In this document: positions 8,715 through 17,600 of the stretch, piece after piece
How positions within the stretch are numbered: the stretch's first letter is position 1
Layout: every line of letters begins with the position of its first letter
Source of the DNA: JANQHS01 sp965227315
Lineage (GTDB): Bacteria; Bacteroidota; Bacteroidia; Cytophagales; CCMP332
Reading direction: 5' to 3'
Length of the DNA stretch: 64,000 nucleotides
Assembly (NCBI GenBank): GCA_965227315.1
Contig: OZ245737.1
Location: 1,302,001-1,366,000 of the forward strand
Program-made: the position numbers and the translations under genes
The notes under the pieces: generated by a model
The model's database searches: none
What the model was told of the DNA's origin: nothing
What the model saw: the letters and a program-made list of their open reading frames with translations, nothing else

Positions 8715-9335
8715 TCAATCCTTTTTCAGATCCTTGATGAATCTTGCCCAGGCAAAAGGGTCGATAAAACCAGTGGTCTGTCCCATATACCGGTTGGACT
8801 GCCTGTAGGAATAATCATCCATGTAATCGTAATAACTCATGCGGTAGTCCATGGGCATGGTTTGCCTCATTCGCAATAGCAGATTTTCATTGAGCTGGCC
8901 TCTTTTAAGCATCTCCTCCCCTGTCGTGGGATTCATGGCAAGGAAAGCTTCTTTGAACAATTCTTCCGTCGGCCAGGGATATACCTGCAATTCCGGAAGC
9001 TTAATGGTATCCTGTACGAGGTAAATGTAGGCCGTCATATGGTCGCCTTCTATTTCAGGGACTATATAAAACCGCCTTTTGAAGGATACAGCTGAGATCA
9101 GAATGGAATCTCCAACAAGAGCGGGCATGGTAAAAAAGCCAACATCATTTGTCGTGGTTCCCCTACCCGCTTCCGGAACATAGATATGGACCCCCGGGAC
9201 TCCGTAAGAGCTATCTCCGGTAACGACCAATCCACTGAATTGGATGACCTTTTTTTCCTGAGCAGATACCGAATTGGGCATCAGGAAAAGGAAAATGGCA
9301 ACTATGCCGCAAAGGTTTATTCCGATTCTAGTCAA
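8715..9335 (-). CDS. Exported protein with carboxypeptidase-like regulatory domain
   Basis: About 206 residues from TTG at 9335, or 223 from TTG at 9386; no ATG is available in frame. The later start gives a compact signal peptide (hydrophobic I-V-A-I-F-L-F-L-M, then S-V-S-A-Q). The next 80 residues form a CarboxypepD_reg/CNA-B-like beta sandwich: F-S-G-L-V-V-T, G-V-P-G-V-H-I-Y-V, G-T-T-T-N-D-V-G-F-F-T-M-P. The C-terminal half is rich in Tyr, Met and Arg and is not recognised. Such proteins are common in the Bacteroidota envelope, usually as periplasmic or surface accessory proteins. It ends flush against the helicase gene and is divergent from the ArsR-type gene. Confidence 0.7.
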   Translation of the reverse strand: MTRIGINLCGIVAIFLFLMPNSVSAQEKKVIQFSGLVVTGDSSYGVPGVHIYVPEAGRGTTTNDVGFFTMPALVGDSILISAVSFKRRFYIVPEIEGDHMTAYIYLVQDTIKLPELQVYPWPTEELFKEAFLAMNPTTGEEMLKRGQLNENLLLRMRQTMPMDYRMSYYDYMDDYSYRQSNRYMGQTTGFIDPFAWARFIKDLKKD

Positions 9336-9399
9336 ATGAAGGTTGTATCTTGGAATGGAAATACAAAAATAAGGACAGAGGGTCAATTATTCGCATAAA

Positions 9400-9792
9400 A
9401 TGAGAATCAAGCATTTTCCACTTTCAGTTGGATCTCAGATCTTTAAATGCCTCAGCGAAACCCCAAGGCTGAGGATTCTAAATGCCCTTTTGAACGGTGG
9501 TTTACTCACTATTACCGACCTGGAACTCATCCTGGAATTCTCACAGGCCAAAACCTCAAGACATATCACCTACCTTCGAAACGCAGGTCTGATCAACAAC
9601 AAGAGGGTGGACAAGTATTCATTCTATTCCATAAACGAGGAATGGACAGAGATTATTTCTCATCTGATCTCATATATGGAAAAGGATAATGCACTCAAAA
9701 AAGACTATGAAACCCTGGAAGTGCTCAACTCCAACAGGGAACTCTCTTCCAGCAAGGTGGGAAAATCATTAAGGGATGAGATCTCCTTATAG
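9400..9792 (+). CDS. ArsR-type winged-helix transcriptional regulator
   Basis: 130 residues. A winged helix fills residues 12-85: I-F-K-C-L-S-E-T-P-R-L-R-I-L-N-A-L is the family's opening helix, A-K-T-S-R-H-I-T-Y-L-R-N-A-G-L is the recognition helix, and V-D-K-Y-S-F-Y-S-I is the wing. The usual metal-binding E-L-C-V-C-D pattern is absent, so it is unlikely to be a classical arsenic or zinc sensor. Its end overlaps the nucleotidase gene by 17 bases, so the two are translated from one message. A link to nucleotide metabolism or autoregulation of this operon is a guess. Confidence 0.85.
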   Translation: MRIKHFPLSVGSQIFKCLSETPRLRILNALLNGGLLTITDLELILEFSQAKTSRHITYLRNAGLINNKRVDKYSFYSINEEWTEIISHLISYMEKDNALKKDYETLEVLNSNRELSSSKVGKSLRDEISL

Positions 9793-10477
9793 TCACGTTT
9801 TTTTTGACCTGGATCACACCATCTGGGACTTTGAAAGGAATTCCTGGGAAACCCTTGAAGAGGTCTGGCAAAAGTTCGACCTATACAGATTGGCCAGGAT
9901 ACCCCTGGAGGGATTTCGGGAAAACTATAAGCGGGAAAACTTTGAGCTATGGGCCAAATACAACCATGGCGAGATCAGCAAGCAGGATATCAGGGAAAGA
10001 AGGTTCAAAAAAGTGATGGAGAACTTCAATGCGGAAAGAATCCTTGACCCCTATCTTCTGGAGGAATTCTACCTGGATAACTGCCCAAAAAAAACTTCCC
10101 TGATCGACGGAGCAGTTGAGGTCCTAGAATACCTGGAATCAAGCGGCTATGAATTGTATGTTCTTTCCAACGGTTTTGAGGAAACCACCCATGAAAAGAT
10201 GGAAAATTCAGGGATCAAGGGATTCTTCAAAAACACAATTACCTCGGAAGGCCTGGGTGTGACCAAACCAAAAGTCGAGTTCTTTGAAAAGGCGTTGGAT
10301 ATTTCCGGATCCCGGATCAAAGAGACCATCATGATCGGTGATAACCTCAATACCGACATCAAAGGGGCGCAAAACACGGGCATAGATCAGATCTATTTTA
10401 ATCCCTATGAAAGCGAGCATGAGGAAAATCCCACTCATGAGATCCGTCACTTGCTCGAGATCAAAAACATTCTCTGA
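9776..10477 (+). CDS. YjjG-family HAD pyrimidine nucleotidase
   Basis: 233 residues. HAD motif I is F-F-D-L-D-H-T, with nucleophile D11 and acid D13; motif II is V-L-S-N-G near 126-130; motif III/IV includes K-P-K-V-E-F-F and M-I-G-D-N-L-N-T-D-I-K-G-A. D-H-T-I-W-D-F is typical of YjjG enzymes, which dephosphorylate non-canonical pyrimidine nucleotides as a house-cleaning function in the cytoplasm. The cap is the all-helical C1 type between residues 20 and 95. It is translationally linked to the ArsR-type gene. The exact substrate is inferred from family only. Confidence 0.87.
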   Translation: MRSPYSHVFFDLDHTIWDFERNSWETLEEVWQKFDLYRLARIPLEGFRENYKRENFELWAKYNHGEISKQDIRERRFKKVMENFNAERILDPYLLEEFYLDNCPKKTSLIDGAVEVLEYLESSGYELYVLSNGFEETTHEKMENSGIKGFFKNTITSEGLGVTKPKVEFFEKALDISGSRIKETIMIGDNLNTDIKGAQNTGIDQIYFNPYESEHEENPTHEIRHLLEIKNIL

Positions 10478-10506
10478 GAAATGATATAAAGATGCCTTAG
10501 GCTTGT

Positions 10507-10514
10507 TAGTTTTG
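10507..10514 (+). promoter_or_regulatory. Bacteroidota-type -7 promoter box TAGTTTTG
   Basis: TAGTTTTG fits TAnnTTTG and lies 13 bases before the ATG of the P5C dehydrogenase gene, giving a very short leader. It sits in the 50-base gap after the nucleotidase gene. No convincing -33 element is seen. Confidence 0.45.
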
Positions 10515-10527
10515 CGAAAAAAACGAG

Positions 10528-12159
10528 ATGGCCAAAGGAATTTTCAACATCCCATATCCCGAGAATGAGCCGGTAAGATCCTATGCACCGAACTCTCCGG
10601 AAAAGGAAAGCATCAAAAAATTCTTGAAGGAATTGAGATCCAAGAAAATGGACGTCCCCATGTTCATTGGAGGTGAAGAGGTTAGAACAGGTAATCTTGG
10701 AGCGATCAATCCACCGCATGATCACCAGCACCTGCTTGGAAACTACCATATCGGCGATGAAACCCACGTACATCAGGCAGTACAGGCCGCCATGAATGCC
10801 CGGGAAGAATGGGCTGCTCTCTCATGGGAGCACAGGGCCAGTATTTTTCTAAAAGCCGCTGATCTTCTTGAAGGGCCATACAGGGACCTGATCAATGGCA
10901 CAACCATGCTGGGCCAATCAAAAAATATTTTTCAGGCCGAGATTGATGCCGCCTGCGAACTGATCGACTTCCTGAGGTTTAACGCCTACTATATGCAGGG
11001 AATCTATGAGGATCAGCCTGATTCGCAGCCGGGCATTTGGAATCGCATGGAGTACAGAGCCTTGGAGGGATTTGTATTTGCGATTACTCCATTCAACTTC
11101 ACCAGTATAGGGGCCAACCTTGCTGCCGCGCCGGCTATGATGGGTAATGTGGTTGTCTGGAAACCATCGGAAACGCAGATTTATTCGGCCTGGGCCTTCA
11201 TGGAAGTGATGAGAGAAGCAGGATTACCAGCCGGGGTGATCAATATCATTTATACCGACGGCCCGATGACAGGGAACATTCTGTTCAATCACCCGGATCT
11301 TGGAGGAATTCACTTTACCGGAAGCACCGGAACATTCCAGCATATCTGGAAAGAGGTCGGAAAGAATATTGAGAACTTCAGGTCATACCCAAGGGTTGTT
11401 GGAGAAACCGGAGGAAAGGATTTCATTGTAGCTCACCCGAGTGCAGAATCCAAAGAAGTTTCCACCGCGATTATCCGCGGTGCTTTTGAATTTCAGGGAC
11501 AAAAATGCTCGGCAGCCTCGAGGATCTATATTCCGAACAGTCTTTGGGATGATGTAAAAGCCGAACTCCTGGAAGATGCCGCAAGCATCAAAATGGGTTC
11601 ACCTGAGGATTTCAGAAATTTCATGAATGCGGTGATCGATAAAAGAGCATTTGACAAGATCACCGGTTATATCGAGAAGGTCAAGGCAGATCCAAATGCC
11701 GAGATCATATCGGGAGGTGGTTATGACGATTCCAAGGGATATTTCATCGAGCCCACCATAGTGGTCGCTCAGGATCCTCAATTTCTGACCATGTGTGAGG
11801 AGATCTTCGGGCCGGTGGTGACCATCTACGTTTATCAGGAAGAAAACTTCGAAGACACACTCAAGCTGGTTGATGAGACAGGGCCTTATGCGCTCACAGG
11901 AGCTGTTTTCGCAAAAGATCGCTATGCGATTGACCTGGCGTCCAAAAAGCTGGAGAACAGTGCAGGAAACTTCTATATCAATGATAAGCCGACAGGTGCA
12001 GTCGTAGGACAACAACCATTCGGAGGTGCCAGGGGATCAGGTACAAACGACAAGGCCGGATCGGCTATGAATCTTTTGAGATGGGTATCTGCCAGAACGA
12101 TCAAGGAGACTTTCGTTCCCCCAACCAATTACAGGTATCCTTTCATGTCGGAAGAATAG
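10528..12159 (+). CDS. pruA: L-glutamate gamma-semialdehyde (P5C) dehydrogenase
   Basis: 543 residues, the normal size of the stand-alone (type 1/eukaryote-like) P5C dehydrogenase. It oxidises glutamate semialdehyde to glutamate with NAD+, the second step of proline breakdown. Catalytic Cys327 lies in G-Q-K-C-S-A-A-S, the general base E293 in V-G-E-T-G-G-K-D-F, and the NAD-binding F-T-G-S-T-G-T-F is upstream. P-F-N-F-T-S-I-G-A-N and E-E-I-F-G-P-V-V are further aldehyde dehydrogenase marks. No proline dehydrogenase gene is adjacent, so proline oxidation must be completed by a gene elsewhere. It has its own putative promoter and ends before an inverted repeat. Confidence 0.93.
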   Translation: MAKGIFNIPYPENEPVRSYAPNSPEKESIKKFLKELRSKKMDVPMFIGGEEVRTGNLGAINPPHDHQHLLGNYHIGDETHVHQAVQAAMNAREEWAALSWEHRASIFLKAADLLEGPYRDLINGTTMLGQSKNIFQAEIDAACELIDFLRFNAYYMQGIYEDQPDSQPGIWNRMEYRALEGFVFAITPFNFTSIGANLAAAPAMMGNVVVWKPSETQIYSAWAFMEVMREAGLPAGVINIIYTDGPMTGNILFNHPDLGGIHFTGSTGTFQHIWKEVGKNIENFRSYPRVVGETGGKDFIVAHPSAESKEVSTAIIRGAFEFQGQKCSAASRIYIPNSLWDDVKAELLEDAASIKMGSPEDFRNFMNAVIDKRAFDKITGYIEKVKADPNAEIISGGGYDDSKGYFIEPTIVVAQDPQFLTMCEEIFGPVVTIYVYQEENFEDTLKLVDETGPYALTGAVFAKDRYAIDLASKKLENSAGNFYINDKPTGAVVGQQPFGGARGSGTNDKAGSAMNLLRWVSARTIKETFVPPTNYRYPFMSEE

Positions 12160-12172
12160 GATGGAATGGTGG

Positions 12173-12208
12173 TTAATGATCAATGGTCAATTAATCATTG
12201 ATCATTAA
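12173..12208. repeat. Perfect 13-bp inverted repeat between pruA and infB
   Basis: TTAATGATCAATG (12173-12185) is followed after a 10-base loop by its exact reverse complement (12196-12208). It fills the short gap between two convergent genes, so a bidirectional terminator or mRNA-end stabiliser is the simplest reading. The arms are AT-rich and no long T run follows on either strand. Confidence 0.7.
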
Positions 12209-12218
12209 TCCTTAAAAA

Positions 12219-14969
12219 TTAAGCCAAGGATCTTTTAACCTCTCGGATCTCGTATACCTCGATCTCGTCATTGACCTTGATGTCGTTGAAGTCCTTGATC
12301 TTGATACCACATTCGAATCCGTTCTTCACTTCGGCAACATCGTCTTTGTGACGCTTCAATTCTTCAACCTCACCCTCATAAACAACAATTCCATCTCTGA
12401 CGATCCTGATCGTCGATTTGCGTTTTACGACACCGTGGGTGACCATACAACCCGCCACAGATCCGACTTTGGAGATCTTGAAGACCTCTCTGATCTGGAC
12501 GTTACCAATGACAACTTCTTCCTTGGTAGGCTCAAGAAGTCCTTCCATCGCATCCTTGACCTCGTTGATCGCATCGTAGATCACAGAGTATAGTCTGATA
12601 TCGATCTCTTCGTTCTCAGCGAGTTTCCTTGCCGAAGCCGAAGGCCTGACCTGGAATCCAATAATAATGGCGTCGGATGCAGAAGCCAAAAGCACATCAG
12701 ATTCGGAGATCTGACCCACTCCCTTGTGAATGATGTTCACCTTGATCTCATCGGTCGACAGCTTCAACAAGGAATCGGAAAGTGCTTCGATAGATCCATC
12801 CACATCACCTTTCACAATGATATTCAGTTCCTTGAAGTTTCCAATTGCCAGCCTTCTGCCCACTTCATCAAGCGTGATATGTTTCTTGGTCCTGATATTC
12901 TGCTCTCTCAGGATCTGAGATTTCTTGTTTGCGATCTCCCTTGCTTCCCTTTCTGAGGAAATCACGGAAAAACGCTCACCCGCCTGCGGCGCACCATCAA
13001 GACCCAGGATCTGGGCTGGTGTAGAAGGCCCTATCTCTTTCAATTTCTTTCCTCGATGATCGAACATGGCCTTGACCTTTCCGTAATGTGCTCCGGCCAC
13101 TATCGGATCTCCTACCTTCAGGATACCACTTTCGTTCAGCAAGGTAGCGACATACCCCCGACCCTTGTCAAGAGAAGCTTCGATCACAGTTCCATGTCCC
13201 CTCTTCTCATCGTCGGCTTGCAGCTCCAGAAGCTCTGCTTCAAGAAGAACCTTCTCCAAAAGTTCATCGATTCCCTGTCCGGTTTTTGCGGACACCATTT
13301 CCGATTGGTATTTGCCACCCCAATCCTCAACCAGATAATTCAAATTGGCGAGTTCCTCCTTGATCTTATCCGGGTTTGCGCCTGGCTTGTCCACCTTGTT
13401 CAAGGCAAAAACGATGGGCACACCGGCTACTGCCGCGTGATTGATCGCCTCCTTGGTTTGAGGCATCACAGAATCATCAGCCGCAACGACAATGATCGCA
13501 ATATCGGTAACCCTCGCACCCCTTGCACGCATGGCGGTAAAGGCTTCGTGACCGGGAGTATCAAGGAATACAACGCGCTTACCACTCTTGGTTTCCACAT
13601 CGTAGGCACCGATATGCTGGGTGATCCCCCCAGCTTCCTGTTCGGTTACTTTGGAGTCACGGATATAATCCAGCAAAGAGGTTTTTCCGTGGTCGACGTG
13701 CCCCATGATGGTCACGATAGGAGCTCTTTCCTTTTTGTTCTCGTCACTTTCTTCCTCGATGAAGTTGTCCGTCTCTTCCTCTTCAGTGGATACGAAGTCC
13801 ACATCAAATCCAAATTCATCCGAAATGATGGTGATGGTCTCTGCATCAAGTCTCTGGTTGATGGAAACGAAGAGGCCAAGCTCCAGGCAAGTGGAGATAA
13901 CATCATTGACAGAAACATTCATCATTGCCGCAAGGTCATTGGCGGAAACGAATTCCGTCACCTTGATCTTCTTAGATTCCTGCTCCGCCTGCTCCTGCTC
14001 TCTGGCAGCAGATTCAGCTACGGCAGATCTCTTCTCTCTTCTGTATTTTGCCCTTTTGGCACTTCCTCGTCCGCCGGAAAGCTTGGCCATGGTGGCCTTG
14101 ATCTTTTCCTGGATCTCTTTGTCGCTTACCTCTTCCTCTTTTGGATCTTTTCCGCCCCTTTTACCTCCGGGCTTGCGATCATCATCCTTACGGATCCTTT
14201 TTCTTTTTCTTTTCTTATTGGCTTCGGAAAGATTGGCATCAGAAGAAGCAACCTGCTCGATCTTCTTATCTTCCTTTTCTTTCTTTTTGGGTAGTTCAAT
14301 TTTCCCCAAAACCTTAAGGCCCTTAAGCTTGTCGGCCTTGGCCTGAATAGTAGCGGATTTTGGTTTAGCCTCTTCCTCGGGCGCCGGCTTTTCTTCCTTT
14401 ACTTCCTCTTTGACTGCTTTCGCCTCAACAATCTCCTCTTTCTTAGTCTCTTCCTGAACCTTTTCTTCCTTGACCTCTTCTTCTACTTTCTCTTCCTTAA
14501 CCTCTTCGACCTTGGCTTCTTCTACTTTGGGTTCCTCCTTCTCTTCAACCTCTTCCTTGGCCTTCTTCTTATCAACCTTTTCCAGGTCTATTTTTCCAAC
14601 AACCTTGGTTCCGCGAAGCTTTACCTCAGGCTTGATCACTTCCTTCTCCTCTGCCTCAGCTCCGATCCCGACGTTCTTGATCAGGATTTTTTCCTCCTGC
14701 TCGGGCTCCCTTCTCGCCTTACCCTTCAGATCGTCTGCATGGATCTCCTCTTTGAACTTTGTACCTATGGTAAGTTCGGACGCTTCCTCCTTTTCCGCTT
14801 TCGAATCGGCGAATTCTTTTTGAAGAAGCTGGTATTGATCCATAGTGATCTTGGCATTGGGGTTGTTTTCAACCTCAAATCCCTTGGACTCCAGGAATTC
14901 CCTGATGGAATCCTTACCAACGTTCAATTCTTTGGTGACCTTTGCTAATCTTAGGGTCTTTTCACTCAT
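12219..14969 (-). CDS. infB: Translation initiation factor IF-2
   Basis: 916 residues. The N-terminal 15-65 region is the IF2_N winged segment (V-G-K-D-S-I-R-E-F-L). Residues 70-310 are a highly charged Glu/Lys/Val-rich linker, and a second IF2_N follows near 345. The GTPase domain has G1 G-H-V-D-H-G-K-T near 420, G3 D-T-P-G-H-E and G4 N-K-V-D-K. Domains II, III and the initiator-tRNA-binding domain IV finish the protein. It delivers fMet-tRNA to the 30S subunit. It is the last gene of a rimP-nusA-infB run, 22 bases after nusA, the classical order. Confidence 0.97.
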   Translation of the reverse strand: MSEKTLRLAKVTKELNVGKDSIREFLESKGFEVENNPNAKITMDQYQLLQKEFADSKAEKEEASELTIGTKFKEEIHADDLKGKARREPEQEEKILIKNVGIGAEAEEKEVIKPEVKLRGTKVVGKIDLEKVDKKKAKEEVEEKEEPKVEEAKVEEVKEEKVEEEVKEEKVQEETKKEEIVEAKAVKEEVKEEKPAPEEEAKPKSATIQAKADKLKGLKVLGKIELPKKKEKEDKKIEQVASSDANLSEANKKRKRKRIRKDDDRKPGGKRGGKDPKEEEVSDKEIQEKIKATMAKLSGGRGSAKRAKYRREKRSAVAESAAREQEQAEQESKKIKVTEFVSANDLAAMMNVSVNDVISTCLELGLFVSINQRLDAETITIISDEFGFDVDFVSTEEEETDNFIEEESDENKKERAPIVTIMGHVDHGKTSLLDYIRDSKVTEQEAGGITQHIGAYDVETKSGKRVVFLDTPGHEAFTAMRARGARVTDIAIIVVAADDSVMPQTKEAINHAAVAGVPIVFALNKVDKPGANPDKIKEELANLNYLVEDWGGKYQSEMVSAKTGQGIDELLEKVLLEAELLELQADDEKRGHGTVIEASLDKGRGYVATLLNESGILKVGDPIVAGAHYGKVKAMFDHRGKKLKEIGPSTPAQILGLDGAPQAGERFSVISSEREAREIANKKSQILREQNIRTKKHITLDEVGRRLAIGNFKELNIIVKGDVDGSIEALSDSLLKLSTDEIKVNIIHKGVGQISESDVLLASASDAIIIGFQVRPSASARKLAENEEIDIRLYSVIYDAINEVKDAMEGLLEPTKEEVVIGNVQIREVFKISKVGSVAGCMVTHGVVKRKSTIRIVRDGIVVYEGEVEELKRHKDDVAEVKNGFECGIKIKDFNDIKVNDEIEVYEIREVKRSLA

Positions 14970-14991
14970 TCTATTGTCTCAAATTAACGTT

Positions 14992-16236
14992 TTATTCGAA
15001 TTCCTTTTGAAGAATACCCACAACCTCGTTCACAGTTTCTTCCTCAAGATCAGTTCTTCTGATCAAATCCTCAACAGGAGTATGAATAACACTCTTTGCG
15101 GTATCTAAACCTATCTTTTTAAATTCTTCAATTACCCAGTCTTCGATCTCATCGGAGAATTCCATCAAATCTACATCCTCATCATCCTCTCCTTCACTGA
15201 TCTCACGGAACACATCGATCTCCATCCCAACCAACTTTGAGGCAAGTTTGATATTCAATCCACCCCTGCCAATTGCCAGGCTCACCTGATCTGGTTTCAA
15301 ATAAACCGCCACACGGCCTTCCTCTTCATTGATCTGGATATTGCTGATCTTCGCAGGGCTCAATGCCCTCTGGATCAATAATTCTTTGTTCTCTGTAAAA
15401 TTGATGACATCGATATTCTCGTTGTCAAGCTCTCTTACAATGGCATGTATTCTTGAGCCCTTCATTCCCACACATGCCCCGACCGGATCAACCCTGTCGT
15501 CATAAGACTCTACGGTCACCTTGGCTCTTTCACCCGGCTCCCTGACCACTTTCTTGATCGAGATCAAACCATCATATACCTCGGGAACCTCGTTCTCGAA
15601 AAGCCTTTCCAGAAATTTAGGAGAAGTCCTCGAAAGCATGATCCTGGGAGAACCATTGACCATTTCCACCCTATCCACGATGGCTCGGGCAGTATCACCC
15701 TTTCTGAACCTGTCCTTCTGGATCTGGTCCATTTTTTTGATCACAAGTTCATTTCCCTCACCATCAACAAGCAAAACTTCCTTTCCAAGGATCTGGTAGA
15801 CCTCGCCGGTAACGATCTCGCCAACCAGATCTTTGTATTTCTGATAGAGAATGTCTTTTTCAAGGTCCTTGATCTTTTGGATCAATGTTTGTCGCGCGGT
15901 TAAAACCGCCCTTCTTCCAAAAGATTCAAGGCTAACCTCATCAGCCACTTCTTCACCTACCTCAAAATCCTCCTCGATCTTCTGGGCTTCTGCAAGATGG
16001 ATCTGGGTAACAGGGTCAAATTCCTCCGCATCATCCGGCACGATTTCCCGGTTGCGCCAGATCTCGAGGTCCCCCTTGTCCGTATTGATGATCACATCGA
16101 AATTGTCATCCTCCTCGTATTTCCTTTTGATCAGCGTTCTGAACACGTCCTCCAGGATCCGGATCATAGTCGGGCGATCGATGTTCTTAAACTTCGCAAA
16201 CTCCTGAAACGACTCTATTAATGTTTTACTGTCCAT
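14992..16236 (-). CDS. nusA: Transcription termination/antitermination factor NusA
   Basis: 414 residues: the RNA-polymerase-binding N-terminal domain (1-125), an S1 domain (about 130-200), then two KH domains (about 210-345; V-G-A-C-V-G-M-K-G-S-R is the first KH loop and A-I-G-R-G-G-L-N the second). The C-terminal 60 residues are acidic and carry a single helical repeat-like segment, shorter than the two acidic repeats of E. coli NusA, as is common in Bacteroidota. It controls pausing, termination and antitermination. The start ATG lies one base after the rimP stop, so translation is probably coupled. Confidence 0.96.
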   Translation of the reverse strand: MDSKTLIESFQEFAKFKNIDRPTMIRILEDVFRTLIKRKYEEDDNFDVIINTDKGDLEIWRNREIVPDDAEEFDPVTQIHLAEAQKIEEDFEVGEEVADEVSLESFGRRAVLTARQTLIQKIKDLEKDILYQKYKDLVGEIVTGEVYQILGKEVLLVDGEGNELVIKKMDQIQKDRFRKGDTARAIVDRVEMVNGSPRIMLSRTSPKFLERLFENEVPEVYDGLISIKKVVREPGERAKVTVESYDDRVDPVGACVGMKGSRIHAIVRELDNENIDVINFTENKELLIQRALSPAKISNIQINEEEGRVAVYLKPDQVSLAIGRGGLNIKLASKLVGMEIDVFREISEGEDDEDVDLMEFSDEIEDWVIEEFKKIGLDTAKSVIHTPVEDLIRRTDLEEETVNEVVGILQKEFE

Positions 16237-16237
16237 T

Positions 16238-16687
16238 TTAAAATGATATCAAAACCTTCGCTTTGTCTATTTCTTCAAATTTTAATTCTCTTTTCCTGCC
16301 TTTGACATTGATCAAAAGCAGATCCTGATCGGCTTTCTCCAACTTCCCCTTCAGCTCCGCTCCATCGGAAAGCACCAGATTCAGCTCTCGTCCCACATGC
16401 TTTGGAAATTGCCTTCTATCACGGAGTGGTTGATCAGCGCCAGGGCTTGAAACCTCAAGGTTGAATTTACCCCTGAAAGGATCATTTTCTTCCAGCCATG
16501 GTGTCAATTTTCTTGAAACGCTGGCACATTGATCAATGCTTACTCCTTTCAACCCGTCCAGAAAAATCTTAAGAGACCCGGGGCCGGTCTCTCCTCCTTT
16601 CTTTTCAATTTCAACAACGAAAAGGGAGTCAAAACCAAGCTCATCGATGATCCTTTCGATTTCCGCTCTTATCTCCTGCTCAAGCAT
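16238..16687 (-). CDS. rimP: Ribosome maturation factor RimP
   Basis: 149 residues from the ATG at 16687. A longer reading exists from 16753, but its extra 22 residues simply translate a hairpin, so the internal ATG is preferred. The protein has the RimP N-terminal alpha/beta domain (L-K-I-F-L-D and G-V-S-I-D-Q-C-A-S-V-S-R-K-L) with the family signature V-S-S-P-G-A-D-Q-P-L, and a C-terminal SH3-like barrel from about residue 82. RimP assists late 30S assembly. It heads the rimP-nusA-infB unit, and a strong hairpin lies just upstream. Confidence 0.95.
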   Translation of the reverse strand: MLEQEIRAEIERIIDELGFDSLFVVEIEKKGGETGPGSLKIFLDGLKGVSIDQCASVSRKLTPWLEENDPFRGKFNLEVSSPGADQPLRDRRQFPKHVGRELNLVLSDGAELKGKLEKADQDLLLINVKGRKRELKFEEIDKAKVLISF

Positions 16688-16699
16688 TTTTTTAACAAA

Positions 16700-16724
16700 A
16701 AAGAAGGGGACATAAAATGTCCCC
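16700..16724 (-). terminator. Hairpin with T-rich tail between ldcA and rimP
   Basis: Read on the minus strand, GGGGACAT (16724-16717), loop TTT, ATGTCCCC (16713-16706), then TTCTTTTTTG. The perfect 8-bp stem and T-rich tail look like an intrinsic terminator after the LD-carboxypeptidase gene. It also lies only about 20 bases before the rimP ATG, so it could act as an attenuator in the rimP leader. Confidence 0.7.
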
Positions 16725-16757
16725 TCCTGCAATTGGAATGCAAATATAATCAATATT

Positions 16758-17597
16758 CTATTGAATTCCTTTAAGCAGACTATTGCTTCCGGGATGAAAT
16801 ATTACCTCGATTCCAAACGGAATAGGGATATTTTGATCTCCATGACCTGCAGGAAAACCCGAGCTAAAGGGAAGATCATTTGGTATTTTTTCGAGAAGCA
16901 GATCAACCGGATCGACATCGGTCAATTTTGGAAACTCTCCCATCACAAGACCACGGACCCGCTCAAGAATACCGGCCCTTTGAAGTTGATTCAGCATGCG
17001 GTCAATTTTATGAAAGGGCTCATTGACCTCTTCGAGGAAGAGAATATAGTTTTCCCATTCCGGTTCGGATCCCGTACCTATCGCATTGACCACAAGAGAT
17101 AGATTTCCTCCGCAGACCCTGGCCCTGACCTCATTTCCCGAATGCCTTTGGGCCTTCCATGACACCAGATACTTGCCTTCCAGGATGTCATCAATGCAGG
17201 AAATGGATTTTCCGTTCAGTTGTCCAATGGATTGCACCATGGGCCCGTGGATACAATGGAATCCCCTTTTGACAAGAGATAAGAGCAATAGGGTAATGTC
17301 GCTGAATCCAATGATCCATTTGGGCTCGGATTCAAATTTGGACCAGCTGAGTTGATCTAGAATGCGGCCGGTACCATAACCTCCTCTCGCCATCCAAATG
17401 ATGTCTTCCTCGGAGTTAAATGCTTTTTGGAGATCATCGAGCCGCCGGGGATCTCCAGAAGAAAAATAACCCTCAGAGGAGAAAAGATGCTCCCCGAGGG
17501 TTATTTGAAAATTGTTTTTTTGAAGAAGGGAAAGTCCTTTTTCAAATCTTTCCCTGTCTAGCCGACCGGCCGGAGCTACAACTCTGGCAGTAGGCAA
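16758..17597 (-). CDS. ldcA: LD-carboxypeptidase (peptidase family S66)
   Basis: About 279 residues from TTG at 17597; a stop lies two codons upstream, so no earlier start is possible. It trims the terminal D-alanine from murein tetrapeptides during cell-wall recycling. All three S66 elements are visible: the nucleophile serine in I-G-F-S-D-I-T, the glutamate in L-F-L-E-E-V-N-E-P, and the histidine in S-G-F-P-A-G-H-G-D. M-A-R-G-G-Y-G-T-G-R is also diagnostic. No signal peptide is seen, which fits a cytoplasmic enzyme. It begins three bases after the ompH stop, so it belongs to the envelope operon, and the hairpin after it probably ends that unit. Confidence 0.9.
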   Translation of the reverse strand: MPTARVVAPAGRLDRERFEKGLSLLQKNNFQITLGEHLFSSEGYFSSGDPRRLDDLQKAFNSEEDIIWMARGGYGTGRILDQLSWSKFESEPKWIIGFSDITLLLLSLVKRGFHCIHGPMVQSIGQLNGKSISCIDDILEGKYLVSWKAQRHSGNEVRARVCGGNLSLVVNAIGTGSEPEWENYILFLEEVNEPFHKIDRMLNQLQRAGILERVRGLVMGEFPKLTDVDPVDLLLEKIPNDLPFSSGFPAGHGDQNIPIPFGIEVIFHPGSNSLLKGIQ

Positions 17598-17600
17598 GGG

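Noticed and set aside
13056..14294. A 412-codon open frame on the plus strand opposite infB
   Set aside because: It is the mirror of the Glu/Lys-rich IF-2 linker and GTPase domain. It shows no domain of its own, and IF-2 is unmistakable on the other strand.
16688..16753. Extended rimP start adding 22 residues
   Set aside because: The extra residues translate the hairpin and its T-rich tail, and the ATG at 16687 gives the family's normal N-terminus.
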